Made by a program: the position numbers and the translations under genes. From CAYMRB01 sp964392615 (GTDB lineage Bacteria > Planctomycetota > UBA8108), in NCBI GenBank assembly GCA_964392615.1, contig CAYMRB010000001.1, positions 1-64,000 on the forward strand: a DNA stretch of 64,000 bases, read 5' to 3'. Below the pieces are notes generated by a model. The model saw nothing but the letters and a program-made list of their open reading frames with translations, was not told the origin of the DNA and searched no databases. This document shows positions 26,854 to 36,856 of this stretch, in pieces (within the stretch, counting starts at the first letter, position 1; each line of letters starts with the position of its first letter).

Positions 26854-28353
26854 ATGAAAAGCAAGAGCGAAGCACGACGACTCGCGACGGGCCGGCTATT
26901 GACCGCGCTGGCAGCGGTCCTCGTGGTGAGCGGTTGCGTCGGGCCGAGACGCGATCGGTTCCGCTACGACCGCGTCGCCGCGACCGCCGCGGAGTGCAAC
27001 GCGCGATCACCCGAACGCGACGCGGGCAGCTCGAAGATCAGCGGTGCGCCGCTCGATCTGCGCAGCGCCGTCGAGCTCGCCCGAGCGGGCAATCCGGACA
27101 TTCGCATCGCCCTCGCTTCGCTTCGCCAAGCCGAGGCCGCCCGGCGCGCCGTGTCCGCGGCGTTTCTTCCCGTCCTCGCGCTCGACACCGGCTACCTGCG
27201 CGCGGATGCGCCGTCGCAGGCTCTCTTCAAGTCGATCGACGCGCGGCGCCTCGCGCCGGGGACGGACTTCAACGACCCGGGCGACTTCGAGAACTTCGAG
27301 ACCGGCTTGACCGCGCGCTACAATCTCTACCGCGGCGGCCAGGACGCGCTCGACAGCTGGATCGCGCAAGCGGGAGAAGACATCTCCCGGCTCGATCTCT
27401 CCGCGGTGCGCAACGGCGTCGTCGCCGCCGTGATCGTCGCGTACTACGACGTGCTGATGGCCGACGAGCTGATCGAGACCGCCGTCGCGTCGGTAGCGAC
27501 CGTGCGCGCGCAGCTGCGCGAGTCCGAGGCGAAGTGGAAGGCCGGGAACGCGCTGAAGTCCGACGTGCTGTCGCTCGAGGTGCGAGCGGCCGAGGCCGAG
27601 GAACGACGCATCCGCGCCGAGAACGCCGCCAAGCTCGCCGTCGCCGCGCTCGCGAACCTGCTCGGCCTCGACGCGGACGCGCAGCTGGAGCTCGCCGATC
27701 CCGATGCGCCCTCCGAGACCCAGGCCGCGGTCGTGCCGGAAGCGGCGCACCTGCCCGCCACGTACGAAGACGCCCTCGCCGAAGCCTTGACGCGACGCCC
27801 GGAGCTGCACCGCGCGCGCCGCTTCGTCGAGCGCAGCGCGCTCCAGCACTCGAAGTCGCGGCGGACGTTCCTGCCGCGCGTCGATGCCGAGGCGCGAGCG
27901 TACTGGGACGACTCGCAGTTCGAGTACGACGATAACCGAACGAATTGGTTCGTCGGCGTGAACCTGTCTTGGGACCTCTTCACCGGCGGTCGCCGCACTG
28001 CGGGCGTCGAGAGGACCCGCGCGCTCCTGAACGAGATGCTCGAGGCGGATCGTCGGCAGACGCTCGCGGTGCAGCTCGACGTCAAGAGCGCGGTCTTGCG
28101 TCTCGAAGAGGCTCGCGAGCGTCTGCGCGTCAGCGACACGAGCGTCGCGCAGGCAGACGATTCGCTCGATCTCGTGCGTGAGCAATACGAGGGCGGCACG
28201 GCGGCCGTGACGCGCTATCTCGAAGCCGAGTTCGATTTGACCCGCGCACGGATGCGGCGGACGAACGCGGCGTTCGATCTCAGAAAGGCCCAGGCTGACG
28301 TCGCGCGCGGCATCGGCCGTTTCGCCGACGCAACCCCTGACACCGAGGAGTGA
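26854..28353 (+). CDS. TolC-family outer membrane efflux lipoprotein
   Basis: A GGGAG ribosome site precedes ATG 26854. The 499-residue product has a lipoprotein signal with lipobox VSGC, Cys28, so it is a lipid-anchored outer-membrane factor of the OprM/CusC type. Two TolC repeats are visible. The first half contains FENFETGLTARYNLYRGG and long helices (AQLRESEAKWKAGNALKSDV). The second contains NRTNWFVGVNLSWDLFTGG and ARERLRVSDTSVAQADDSLD. It forms the exit duct of the tripartite pump encoded with the next two genes, which follow with a 6-base gap and an overlap. Confidence 0.95.
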   Translation: MKSKSEARRLATGRLLTALAAVLVVSGCVGPRRDRFRYDRVAATAAECNARSPERDAGSSKISGAPLDLRSAVELARAGNPDIRIALASLRQAEAARRAVSAAFLPVLALDTGYLRADAPSQALFKSIDARRLAPGTDFNDPGDFENFETGLTARYNLYRGGQDALDSWIAQAGEDISRLDLSAVRNGVVAAVIVAYYDVLMADELIETAVASVATVRAQLRESEAKWKAGNALKSDVLSLEVRAAEAEERRIRAENAAKLAVAALANLLGLDADAQLELADPDAPSETQAAVVPEAAHLPATYEDALAEALTRRPELHRARRFVERSALQHSKSRRTFLPRVDAEARAYWDDSQFEYDDNRTNWFVGVNLSWDLFTGGRRTAGVERTRALLNEMLEADRRQTLAVQLDVKSAVLRLEEARERLRVSDTSVAQADDSLDLVREQYEGGTAAVTRYLEAEFDLTRARMRRTNAAFDLRKAQADVARGIGRFADATPDTEE

Positions 28354-28359
28354 GCTGTC

Positions 28360-29460
28360 GTGAAGGACGGACGCTTCAAGACGATCGGCACGTGGATCGC
28401 CGGACTTGTCGGCATCGCTGCGATCGTGCTCGCGATCCTGTGGATGAGCGGCGCATTCACGCCCGGACGCATCGACCCGGGAATCCTCCCGCCGCCCGCC
28501 GGCTTGCCACAGCCGAAGAGCGTCGCGACGGTCGCGTCGCAAACCGTGCCCGAGTGGTACGAGGCGGTCGGCACCGTGCGATCGGCCGTCGAGGCGCGCA
28601 TCGCGCCCCAGGTGACGGGGCGAATCATCGACATCGCCGTCGAGGAGGGCAGCGCGGTCTCGAAGGGCGACATCATCGCATCACTCGACGATGAGGCGTT
28701 CCGCGCGCGCCTCGAGCAGGCTCGCAGCGGCGTGCGATCGGCCGAGGCGACCTTCGAGCAGGCCGCGTCGAGCCATGCGCGAATCCGCCAGCTGATCGCG
28801 AAGGAAGCGGCGACGACGGAGCAGCTCGAGGCCGCCGCAGCGCTGGAGAAGCAAGCCGACGCCGCCGTCGAGTCTGCGCGCCAGAAGCTCGAGGAGGCGC
28901 GCGTCGCGCTCGGCTACACGCGCATCGCGTCGCCCCTGAGTGGCGTCGTCGCGCGGCGCGAGTCGGACTCGGGCGACCTCGCATGGCCTGGTCGCACGCT
29001 CGTCGTCGTCCACGATCCGAGCCGCTTGCGTCTCGAGGCGAGCGTACGCGAAGGGTTGATCGGCGGCGTCGCGGTCGGTCGCACGGTCGAAATCTGGATC
29101 ACGGCGCTGTCGAAGACGCTGCCCGGCTCGATTGACGAGATCGTGCCGTCGGGCGATCCGGTCAGCCGTAGCTTCGTCGTCAAGGCGAGCCTGCCCGCGG
29201 AGGCCGTCGCGGACGTGTATCCGGGCATGTTCGGCAAGCTGCGACTGCGCACCGGAGAGCGGCAAGCGATGATGGTGCCGGCCGACGCGGTGACGACGGT
29301 CGGTCAGCTCGACACCCTGCTCGTCAAGCAGGGCGAGCGCTGGTTGCGGCGGTACGTGACCGTCGGCGAACGCCGTGGCGACGAGATCGAGATCCTGTCC
29401 GGGCTGTCCGGCGGCGAGACGATCGGGCTTGCAGGAGGTGATGATCGTGTCGACGAATGA
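28360..29460 (+). CDS. RND efflux periplasmic adaptor (membrane fusion protein)
   Basis: The start is GTG at 28360, with GAGGAG about ten bases upstream. The 366-residue product has one N-terminal membrane segment (WIAGLVGIAAIVLAILWMSG). A lipoyl-like half (VEARIAPQVTGRIIDIAVEE), a coiled coil of about 80 residues (FEQAASSHARIRQLIAKEAA onward), the second lipoyl half (LGYTRIASPLSGVVARRESD) and a beta-barrel domain follow. This is the HlyD/AcrA-type adaptor that bridges the inner-membrane pump and TolC. Its end overlaps the RND gene start, as expected for a coupled operon. Confidence 0.95.
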   Translation: MKDGRFKTIGTWIAGLVGIAAIVLAILWMSGAFTPGRIDPGILPPPAGLPQPKSVATVASQTVPEWYEAVGTVRSAVEARIAPQVTGRIIDIAVEEGSAVSKGDIIASLDDEAFRARLEQARSGVRSAEATFEQAASSHARIRQLIAKEAATTEQLEAAAALEKQADAAVESARQKLEEARVALGYTRIASPLSGVVARRESDSGDLAWPGRTLVVVHDPSRLRLEASVREGLIGGVAVGRTVEIWITALSKTLPGSIDEIVPSGDPVSRSFVVKASLPAEAVADVYPGMFGKLRLRTGERQAMMVPADAVTTVGQLDTLLVKQGERWLRRYVTVGERRGDEIEILSGLSGGETIGLAGGDDRVDE

Positions 29461-32400
29461 CGCGCCCAAAGGCCTCATCGCACGGCTCGTCACGACGTTC
29501 CTGGAGGGCCGGCTCGCGATCCTGATGGTCGCGGCTGCGCTCGCGCTCGGCGTCGCGGCGGTGCTGTTGACGCCCCGCGAGGAAGATCCGCAGATCGTCG
29601 TGCCGCTCGCCGATATCCACGTGCGCTTTCCGGGCGCGAGCGCCGAGGAGGTCGAGAAGCTCGTCGCGACGCCGTTGGAGCGGCTCCTGTGGCAGATCGA
29701 TGGCGTCGAGTACGTCTACTCCGTCTCGAGCCGCGACGCGGCGGTCGTCACGGTACGCTTCTTCGTCGGCGAAGATCGCGAGCGGTCGCTCGTCAAGCTG
29801 CACAATCGCATCGCGTCGCACATCGATCAGGCGCCTCCCGGTGTCACGGGCTGGGTGATCCGCCCGATCGAGATCGACGACGTCCCGATCGTCACGTTCA
29901 CGCTCTACTCGAAGCGCTACGACGATCACGAGCTGCGCCGCATCGGCGAGGAAACTCTCGCGCGGCTCGAGTCGGTCGAGGACATCTCGCGCACGCGGAT
30001 CGTCGGCGGCCGGCGCAGCGAGGTGCGGGTCGAGCTCGACCGCGAGCGTCTCGCGTCGCGCGGACTGTCGGCGCTCGAGGTCGTGAAGGCGCTCGAGGTC
30101 GCTGACGCATCGATGACGGCCGGCAGCTTCGATCGAGGCGACCGCCGCGTGAGAGTCGACAGCGGGCCGTTCCTGACGCGAGTCGAGGACGTCCAAGGCC
30201 TCGTCGTCGGCGCGCACGATGGCAGACCGGTGTACGTCGAAGACGTCGCCACGATCAAGGAACGACCGGAAGAGCCGCAGAGCTACACGCGCATCGGCAT
30301 CGGCCCTGCGGCGACCGATGCGGCCGGCGAGCCGGGTGAAACGTATCGCGCGGTCACGCTCGCGGTCGCGAAGAAGAAGGGCACGAATGCGGTCGCTGTC
30401 GCAAACGCCGTCATCGCGCGCATGGAGGAGCTGCGGCGCGATGTGATCCCGTCGGAGGTAGACGTGCGCGTCACGCGCAATCAGGGCGAGAACGCTGACG
30501 CGAAGGTGAACGAGCTCCTGTCGTCGCTCCTGTTCGCGATGGTCTCGGTCGTCGGACTCCTGCTCCTGACGCTCGGGTGGCGCGAAGGGCTGATCGTCGC
30601 GCTGGCGGTGCCGATCAGCTTCTCGCTCGCGCTGTTCGTCAATCTGATCTTCGGGTTCACGATCAACCGCGTCACGCTGTTCGCGCTCATCCTGACGCTC
30701 GGCCTCGTCGTCGATGATCCGATCACGAACGTCGACAACATCCAGCGACACATCCTGCTGCGTCGGCGTCGGCCGCGCGCGGCGACGCTGTTCGCCGTCA
30801 GCGAGGTGCTGCCGCCGGTGATCCTGTCGACGTTGACGATCATCGTGTCGTTCCTGCCGATGTTCTTCATCACCGGCATGATGGGGCCGTACATGGGGCC
30901 GATGGCCGTCAACGTGCCGCTGACGGTGACGTTCTCGACGGTCGCGGCGATCTGCATCGTGCCGTGGGCCGCGTATCGGCTGCTGCGCAAGAAGGGGCGC
31001 GACACGGATGCGGAGGAAGCGGGAGAACCCGACAGCGCGGACGCGGGCAGCACGTCCGCCACGACCGGCGCGACGTCCGCAGACATGGCGGCTGCCGGCA
31101 GTCGCTCGCTGCTCGCGCGAACCTATCGCGCCATCGTCGCGCGGTTCCTCGACTCGCGCCCGATGCGATGGGGCTTGATCGGCGGCATCGTCGTGCTGCT
31201 CGGGCTGTCGGGATACCTGCCGCTCGGCCGTCATGTGCCGATGAAGATGCTGCCGTTCGACAACAAGAGCGAGCTCGGGCTGCTCATCGACCTCGACGAG
31301 GGCACGACGCTCGAGGCGGCCGACGCGGTCGTGCGCGACTTCGAGCGCTACCTGTTCCGGGTGCCGGAGGTCGAGGACTTCGAGTCGTACGTCGGCACGT
31401 ACAGTCCGATCGACTTCAACGGACTCGTGCGCCACTACTACTTCCGCACGCAGCCGCACCTCGCGGACATTCGCATCAACCTCGCACCGAAGGAGCTGCG
31501 CCGACAGCAGAGCCACGAGATCGCGTTGCGCTTGCGCAAGGACATCGAGGCGATCGCGGCGCGACACGGCGCGGTCGTGACGATCCTCGAGACGCCGCCC
31601 GGTCCGCCGGTGTTCTCGGGCATCGTCGCCGAGCTCTACGGGCCGGCGGATCTCGGTTGGGATGGTCTCGTCGCGGAGTCGCGCGCCGTGATGGATCGCA
31701 TGCGCGAGGAGCCGGGTGTCGTCGACGTCGATCGCACGGTACCGGCGAACCACAAGAGGCTGCGCTTCGTGCTCGACAAGGAAAAGGCCGGGCTGCACGG
31801 CATCGCGACCGACAGCGTCGTCCGGACGTTGCGCGTCGTACTCGACGGGATCGATCCGGCCACGGTCCACCGTGCGGGCGAGCGCGCGCCGCTGGCGGTG
31901 CACGTCGGGCTGGCGCGTGACAAGCGATCCGGCGTCGCGGAGCTCGGACGCGTCGCGGTGAAGGGCTCGCGGGGCGAGCTCGTGCCGCTCGATGAGATCG
32001 GCGCGTTCGAGGAGGTGCCCGCCGACGTGCCGATCTACCACAAGAACCTGCGCCGCGTCGTCTTCGTCTACGGCGAGACGGCCGGGCTGCCGCCGGCGGA
32101 AGCGGTGATCGACCTCGGCGCGCACTTCCGCGAGCAGCCGCTCGCACGTGGCGTCGAGATCGACTGGGCAGGCGAAGGCGAGTGGGACATCACGCTGCGC
32201 GTCTTCCGCGACCTCGGGCTCGCGTTCGGCGCGGCGATGATCGGCATCTACATCCTGCTCGTCATCCAGACGAAGTCGTTCGTGATGCCGATGATCATCA
32301 TGAGCGCCATCCCGCTGACCGCGATCGGCATCCTGCCGGGCTTCTGGCTGCTCAATCTCGTCTTCGACAACGTCTACGGGCCGGTCGGCGGCTACGCCAA

Positions 32401-32740
32401 TCCGGTGTTCTTCACCGCGACCGCGATGATCGGCATGATCGCGCTCGGCGGCATCGTCGTGCGCAACTCGGTCGTGCTGATCGAGTTCATCCAGGGCGCG
32501 CTCGCAGACGGAATGCCGTTGCGCGAAGCGATCCTCGAGAGCGGCGTCGTCCGCATGCGACCGATCCTGCTGACCGCGGCGACGACGGGTCTCGGCGCGT
32601 GGCCGATCACGCTCGACCCGATCTTCTCCGGTCTCGCATGGGCGCTGATCTTCGGGCTCGTCGCGTCGACGGCGTTCACGCTGATCGTCATTCCGGTGGT
32701 GTACCGGATGGTGTACGGACGTAACGCGGAGGCAAGCTGA
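29447..32740 (+). CDS. RND-family efflux transporter
   Basis: A strong AGGAGG site at 29433-29438 is eight bases from GTG 29447, so I prefer that start (1097 residues). ATG 29441 touches the site and is too close. The protein has the usual RND plan: TM1 near residue 20-40, a periplasmic porter loop (LADIHVRFPGASAEEVEKLV), TM2-6, a second porter loop and TM8-12. The proton-relay pair is present in LGLVVDDPITNVDNIQRH. In TM10 the motif is GGIVVRNSVVLIEF, with Arg where AcrB has the relay Lys. It does not look like a classical AcrB or CzcA; substrate is unknown. A Ser/Thr/Ala-rich linker (about residues 525-555) joins the halves. Confidence 0.94.
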   Translation: MSTNDAPKGLIARLVTTFLEGRLAILMVAAALALGVAAVLLTPREEDPQIVVPLADIHVRFPGASAEEVEKLVATPLERLLWQIDGVEYVYSVSSRDAAVVTVRFFVGEDRERSLVKLHNRIASHIDQAPPGVTGWVIRPIEIDDVPIVTFTLYSKRYDDHELRRIGEETLARLESVEDISRTRIVGGRRSEVRVELDRERLASRGLSALEVVKALEVADASMTAGSFDRGDRRVRVDSGPFLTRVEDVQGLVVGAHDGRPVYVEDVATIKERPEEPQSYTRIGIGPAATDAAGEPGETYRAVTLAVAKKKGTNAVAVANAVIARMEELRRDVIPSEVDVRVTRNQGENADAKVNELLSSLLFAMVSVVGLLLLTLGWREGLIVALAVPISFSLALFVNLIFGFTINRVTLFALILTLGLVVDDPITNVDNIQRHILLRRRRPRAATLFAVSEVLPPVILSTLTIIVSFLPMFFITGMMGPYMGPMAVNVPLTVTFSTVAAICIVPWAAYRLLRKKGRDTDAEEAGEPDSADAGSTSATTGATSADMAAAGSRSLLARTYRAIVARFLDSRPMRWGLIGGIVVLLGLSGYLPLGRHVPMKMLPFDNKSELGLLIDLDEGTTLEAADAVVRDFERYLFRVPEVEDFESYVGTYSPIDFNGLVRHYYFRTQPHLADIRINLAPKELRRQQSHEIALRLRKDIEAIAARHGAVVTILETPPGPPVFSGIVAELYGPADLGWDGLVAESRAVMDRMREEPGVVDVDRTVPANHKRLRFVLDKEKAGLHGIATDSVVRTLRVVLDGIDPATVHRAGERAPLAVHVGLARDKRSGVAELGRVAVKGSRGELVPLDEIGAFEEVPADVPIYHKNLRRVVFVYGETAGLPPAEAVIDLGAHFREQPLARGVEIDWAGEGEWDITLRVFRDLGLAFGAAMIGIYILLVIQTKSFVMPMIIMSAIPLTAIGILPGFWLLNLVFDNVYGPVGGYANPVFFTATAMIGMIALGGIVVRNSVVLIEFIQGALADGMPLREAILESGVVRMRPILLTAATTGLGAWPITLDPIFSGLAWALIFGLVASTAFTLIVIPVVYRMVYGRNAEAS

Positions 32741-32760
32741 CGGGAAGACCGCGAGCTTGC
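32732..32760. terminator. Inverted repeat at the convergent end of the RND operon
   Basis: GCAAGCT (32732-32738) overlaps the RND stop codon and pairs with AGCTTGC (32754-32760), loop of fifteen. The convergent lipoprotein gene ends at 32765. There is no T-run, so termination is possible but unproven. Confidence 0.3.
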
Positions 32761-32764
32761 GCCG

Positions 32765-33949
32765 TCACTCGCTCTCCGGTTCCAGCGTCCGTATCAGGCA
32801 ATCGAGGAACTCGCGGCGGTAGGAGTCGCGACGTAGGTCGGCCTCCTTCGCCTCGCGGGCGAGGCCGCGAACCGCGTCGAAACGCTGGGCCTGGATCAGG
32901 TGGCCGGTCCAGGTTCTCAGGAGGAGGTCGCAGTCCTGCCACTGGCCGCGGGCGTACTCGGGGTGCAGCTTCGGGTCGTTGATCGCGTCGAAGGCATCCT
33001 TCGCGAGCTCGTCGCGGCCAGCACCGGGCAGCGCAGCGCGCAGCTCGCCGATCTTCATGGCCAGGCGGTCGGCCGGCGACAGGTCCGCGTCGGCCAGCGC
33101 GACGTAACCCGCCGGCGAGAGCGTGCGGCAGAACTGCCGACGCGCGCTCTGGAGCGCCTCGTCGGCCGCGCTCGTGGACGGGAGAGCTCGACCGCCGTCG
33201 ATCCGCAGGTCCTCGAGCTCGTAGACGAGCCGCTTCTTCTGCGGGCGGCTGCTCAAGAACAGGAGATAGACGCCCGGCTCGAGGCTGTCAGCGCCCTCGA
33301 GCGGGAACGATAGACTCGGGGCGTAGGCGCGCCCTGCCTCGCTCGCCGCGTGCAGATGCCAGAATAGGTGCCCGTCGCGGATGCCGGCCTCCGCCTCGTA
33401 GGTCTCGCCCACGAGGAAATCGGGGTTCTCGTCGTACTGCGTACTGCGAGACTCCCACGAATCGGTCTCGGCTCGCCGGTATCCGATGACAGCCGAGTGG
33501 AGATGGGCGAGGCTTCCTCCGTGCTTCACCAGAGAGAAGGAGAGCAGCGTTCCGTCCGGAGGCCACGGCGCCGGAGCGCCCGGTCCGGCCGGGATGAGGT
33601 ACAGAGTCACCTGACTGTCGTAGTCCGCCTTGCAGACGCAGCCGCGCCAGGTCAGCCGGAACGCGGCGGGATCGTCGATCTCGACGCGGACGCTCAACGC
33701 GATCCCCGGATGGCACGAGGACAGCTCCACCTCCTGCTGCTCCGTCGAGAGCGAGTTCCCGCGAAGGCGCACGGCGAGAGGATGGTCGATCCGCAGAGGA
33801 AGCGGCGTCGACGCAGCACGGAACGTCGACGCGGGCCGTGGCGAGCTGCCCGTACGGGGCTCGCAAGCGACGAGCACCCCGATCAGGACGCCGAGGACTC
33901 CTAAGGCGAACGGTCGAATCCGGGGTGATGGGACGCGCTCACTCTGCAT
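32765..33949 (-). CDS. Lipoprotein of unknown function downstream of a Ser/Thr kinase
   Basis: The ATG at 33949 overlaps the last codons of the kinase gene by eleven bases. The 394-residue product has a lipoprotein signal with VLVAC, Cys29. The body is beta-rich in the first 230 residues (LAVRLRGNSLSTEQQEVELS, SFPLEGADSLEPGVYLLFLS) and helical after about 250 (DEALQSARRQFCRTLSPAGY). I do not recognise the family. Its tight coupling to the sigma factor and kinase genes suggests a surface or periplasmic component of the same signalling unit, but that is inference from position only. Confidence 0.8.
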   Translation of the reverse strand: MQSERVPSPRIRPFALGVLGVLIGVLVACEPRTGSSPRPASTFRAASTPLPLRIDHPLAVRLRGNSLSTEQQEVELSSCHPGIALSVRVEIDDPAAFRLTWRGCVCKADYDSQVTLYLIPAGPGAPAPWPPDGTLLSFSLVKHGGSLAHLHSAVIGYRRAETDSWESRSTQYDENPDFLVGETYEAEAGIRDGHLFWHLHAASEAGRAYAPSLSFPLEGADSLEPGVYLLFLSSRPQKKRLVYELEDLRIDGGRALPSTSAADEALQSARRQFCRTLSPAGYVALADADLSPADRLAMKIGELRAALPGAGRDELAKDAFDAINDPKLHPEYARGQWQDCDLLLRTWTGHLIQAQRFDAVRGLAREAKEADLRRDSYRREFLDCLIRTLEPESE

Positions 33950-36851
33950 CGATGCCGTACACCCTCACCGCGTCGCCCACGACGACGAGCTCGTCCGACC
34001 CGTCGCCGTCGAGCTCACAGAAACACGCCTCTTGCACGACCCGGGCGCCGACCAGCGGCATGCGGGCGACCCGGCCATCGCGGAGGAACACGTGCACCTC
34101 GACCCAGGAGAGCTCGCTCGACGAGCCCACCGCCGGGTGCACTGCCAGGCAAACCGCGCGCCCAGCCACTTGCCCGGATCGGGAGAAGGCGACGCGCGTT
34201 CCGGGGACGGGCGGCGCGAGGAAACTCAGTCGCGGAGCGCTCTCGCCAGTCCTCAACAGGTACGAGCCAGGCCGGGGGCCGCGGGGCGCGTCACGGCCGA
34301 AGACCCGCGGCTCGAAGGCGTCGTCCGCACTGGCGAGAAAGACGCCGTCGGGCACGCCGTCGAGGTCGAAGTCGATCGCGCTCGCCGCCTGGACGAAGCC
34401 GAGCGGCCGCTCCCAGATCGGAGCGTAGCGGCCGAGCCACGGATCCCGCTCGAGAATCACCGTCCGGTACGCCTCCCACTTGCCGTAGTGGACGAGGAGC
34501 CGGGGCGACCGGTCGCCAACGGTCCGCGGCAAGACGGCGATCGCGTCGACGTCCCAGCCGCCATCGCCGCTCGCATCCTCGTGTCCTCGACCCCACAGGT
34601 GGCGCGCCTCGAGCTTTGTCGCGTCCCCGGCAAGACGACGGAAGTGCCACAGGCTGGGGTCCGTGTGATAGTTGCCGAGCAAGAGGCCCGGGCGGGGCGC
34701 GTCGTCGAGCGCACCGGGCAGCGCGACCGCGACCATCGAGCTTCGGCGCGCGGTAGCTCCCTGGACGCCCGATAGCCTGTAGGCGACGTCGACCGCTCCG
34801 GAGACATCGACTCGCAGGATCGCGACGCGGTCGTTGGCGGCGCCGTTCGGCCCCGGCACGGCGCTGTCCTCGAGGTACAGCGCCCAGGCAGCGGGTGGAG
34901 TGTCGGGGGGCTCGTCACTCGCGGCGACCATCGTCGCGATGCCGGACGCGAAGTCCTCGGTGTCTCCGTTCTCCCGAAAGATGTTCCGTGGCAGCTCGAT
35001 CGGCGTCAGCTCGACCGGCGCCAGGTCGTTCGCGCCGAGGGTCTTCCCGTGCTGTCGCCGCAGCGCCTGCGGGCTCGAGAGCCCAAGGCGGAACAGCTCG
35101 TTGTCGCGAAGCAGGCTGCCGATCGCGAGCAGCAGAGTCGACGGCTGACGGGGCGGCACAGGGCACACCGCGTAGCACTGCGTTCTCTCCGGAAGCCGAA
35201 GCTCGATCGGTACGCCGAGCGCGTCCGACACGTCCAGGAGCGCGCGCGCCTTCTCCGCGCTGTCGCCGCGCCCGGCCGCCAGGTCGGCGAGAATCTCCCG
35301 TCCCCGCTGTCGTGCGGCGCCGTCGCCGCCGGGCGCCAGACAGGCGCGCATCTCGAGGAATCTCCAGGCGCCGTCCTCGTCGTCGCTCCGTCCGGCCTCG
35401 CGGAGCAGATCGCGAGCGTCGTCGTGGTCGCCGCGTAGGGACGCGCTCCGCGCCAGGGCTCGCAGTACGCGCGAGCGCTGCGGCCCGCGCAGTTTGGCAT
35501 GCAGGCGGGAGAGATCCTCGACGGTCGACCGCGCCGCCTTGTCGGGATCGTCCGCCCGGCGATCGAGCTCATGCGCGACGACCGCGAGATCGAGCTCCTG
35601 CTGGATCAACATCTGACGATAGCGGAAGGTCAACCACCCCGCGGTCGCGACGAGGACGACAACCGCGGTGGCGAGCGACGCGACGAGCATGCGGTGACGC
35701 GCCCGCCAGCGCACGAGTCGCATCAGCAGGCTCGGCGGCCGCGCCAGGATGGGCTCGCCGCTCAGGTGTCTGCGGATGTCCGCAGCGAGCTCGGCGGCCG
35801 AGCCGTAGCGCTCGGCGGGGTCCTTCTTCAGAGTCTTCGCGAGAACGAGGTCGACGTTGCCCCGCAGCTCGCGCCGATGCTCGCTCGGCCTGGCAGGCGT
35901 TTCGTCCCGGATGATCCGCGCGGCCTCGAGGATCGCCTTGCCGTCGAGCTCGTACGGCGGCCGACCGCAGAGGAGCTCGTAGCCGATGACGCCGAGGGCG
36001 TAGACATCCGATCGCGTGTCGATCGCTGCCGGGTCGCCGCTGGCCTGCTCGGGGCTCATGTAGGCGAGCGTGCCGATGAGCTGACCGGTGCGCGTGTGCA
36101 TCGACGTCGCCTGCAGATCGGAGTTCGTCGCGCGCGCGACGCCGAAATCGAGGACCTTCGGCTGACCGTCGTCCTCGACGAGGATGTTGCCGGGCTTGAG
36201 ATCGCGGTGGATCACCCCGCGCTGGTGCGCGTACTGCACCGCGTCGGCGACCGCCGCGAGCAGCTCGAGGATCCGCTGCGCTCCGAGACTCCACGTCCGG
36301 ACGTACTCGTCGAGCGGTACGCCCTGGACGTACTCCATCGCGAAGAACGGCCGCGGCCCGGAGTCGGTCCCGACGGCGCCCGCCTCGTAGATCTGCGCGA
36401 TGCCCGAGTGCTTCAGGAGACCGAGGACCTGCGCCTCGTACTTCAGCCGTTGGACGAGCTCGTCGGAGCCGGCGCCGGGGCGGACGAGCTTCAGGGCGAC
36501 GACGCGCCCGAGCCTCTCCTGCTCGGCCTCGTAGACGACGCCCATGCCGCCCTCGCCGAGGACCGAGAGCACGCGGAAGCCGGCGATCCGGTCGCCGATG
36601 GCCGGGACGGAGGCGGCAAGCTCGGCCGGAGCTTCCGGCTCGGCCCCGATCAGATCGCCCCAAGTCGGCGGCGGCGCGCCGGCGAGCTCGCCGACGCGGC
36701 TTCCCAGCTCGAGGTGCTCCTCGACTTTGCGGCGCAACGCCGTGTTCTCGCAGCACGCGTCATTCAGAAACGCTGCGCGCTTGTCAGCAGGAAGCTCGCG
36801 CGCCGCCAGGAAGAGATCGACGAAGAAGTCGGAAGACTCGCCGGTCGCCAT
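33939..36851 (-). CDS. Transmembrane Ser/Thr protein kinase with exported FG-GAP-like sensor region
   Basis: I use ATG 36851 (970 residues). A GTG at 36860 that overlaps the sigma-factor stop (GTGA) is nearly as good. A short helical N-terminus precedes the kinase domain (about residues 85-350). That domain has glycine loop LGEGGMGVVYEAE, VALKLV lysine, catalytic Asp217 in HRDLKPGN, and Asp235 in DFG. APE-like MSPEQA follows. A single membrane segment is at about 388-410 (MLVASLATAVVVLVATAGWL). The large exported part (about 411-970) has helical repeats, then FG-GAP-like calcium-style blocks such as IDFDLDGVPDGVF and CELDGDGSDELVVVG. It is expected to phosphorylate cytoplasmic targets, perhaps the neighbouring sigma factor, in response to an outside signal. 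Confidence 0.93.
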   Translation of the reverse strand: MATGESSDFFVDLFLAARELPADKRAAFLNDACCENTALRRKVEEHLELGSRVGELAGAPPPTWGDLIGAEPEAPAELAASVPAIGDRIAGFRVLSVLGEGGMGVVYEAEQERLGRVVALKLVRPGAGSDELVQRLKYEAQVLGLLKHSGIAQIYEAGAVGTDSGPRPFFAMEYVQGVPLDEYVRTWSLGAQRILELLAAVADAVQYAHQRGVIHRDLKPGNILVEDDGQPKVLDFGVARATNSDLQATSMHTRTGQLIGTLAYMSPEQASGDPAAIDTRSDVYALGVIGYELLCGRPPYELDGKAILEAARIIRDETPARPSEHRRELRGNVDLVLAKTLKKDPAERYGSAAELAADIRRHLSGEPILARPPSLLMRLVRWRARHRMLVASLATAVVVLVATAGWLTFRYRQMLIQQELDLAVVAHELDRRADDPDKAARSTVEDLSRLHAKLRGPQRSRVLRALARSASLRGDHDDARDLLREAGRSDDEDGAWRFLEMRACLAPGGDGAARQRGREILADLAAGRGDSAEKARALLDVSDALGVPIELRLPERTQCYAVCPVPPRQPSTLLLAIGSLLRDNELFRLGLSSPQALRRQHGKTLGANDLAPVELTPIELPRNIFRENGDTEDFASGIATMVAASDEPPDTPPAAWALYLEDSAVPGPNGAANDRVAILRVDVSGAVDVAYRLSGVQGATARRSSMVAVALPGALDDAPRPGLLLGNYHTDPSLWHFRRLAGDATKLEARHLWGRGHEDASGDGGWDVDAIAVLPRTVGDRSPRLLVHYGKWEAYRTVILERDPWLGRYAPIWERPLGFVQAASAIDFDLDGVPDGVFLASADDAFEPRVFGRDAPRGPRPGSYLLRTGESAPRLSFLAPPVPGTRVAFSRSGQVAGRAVCLAVHPAVGSSSELSWVEVHVFLRDGRVARMPLVGARVVQEACFCELDGDGSDELVVVGDAVRVYGIDAE

Positions 36852-36856
36852 GTTCG

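Noticed and set aside
29324..32125. 933-codon minus-strand open frame
   Set aside because: Antisense shadow of the RND transporter; Arg/His/Asp-rich nonsense translation.
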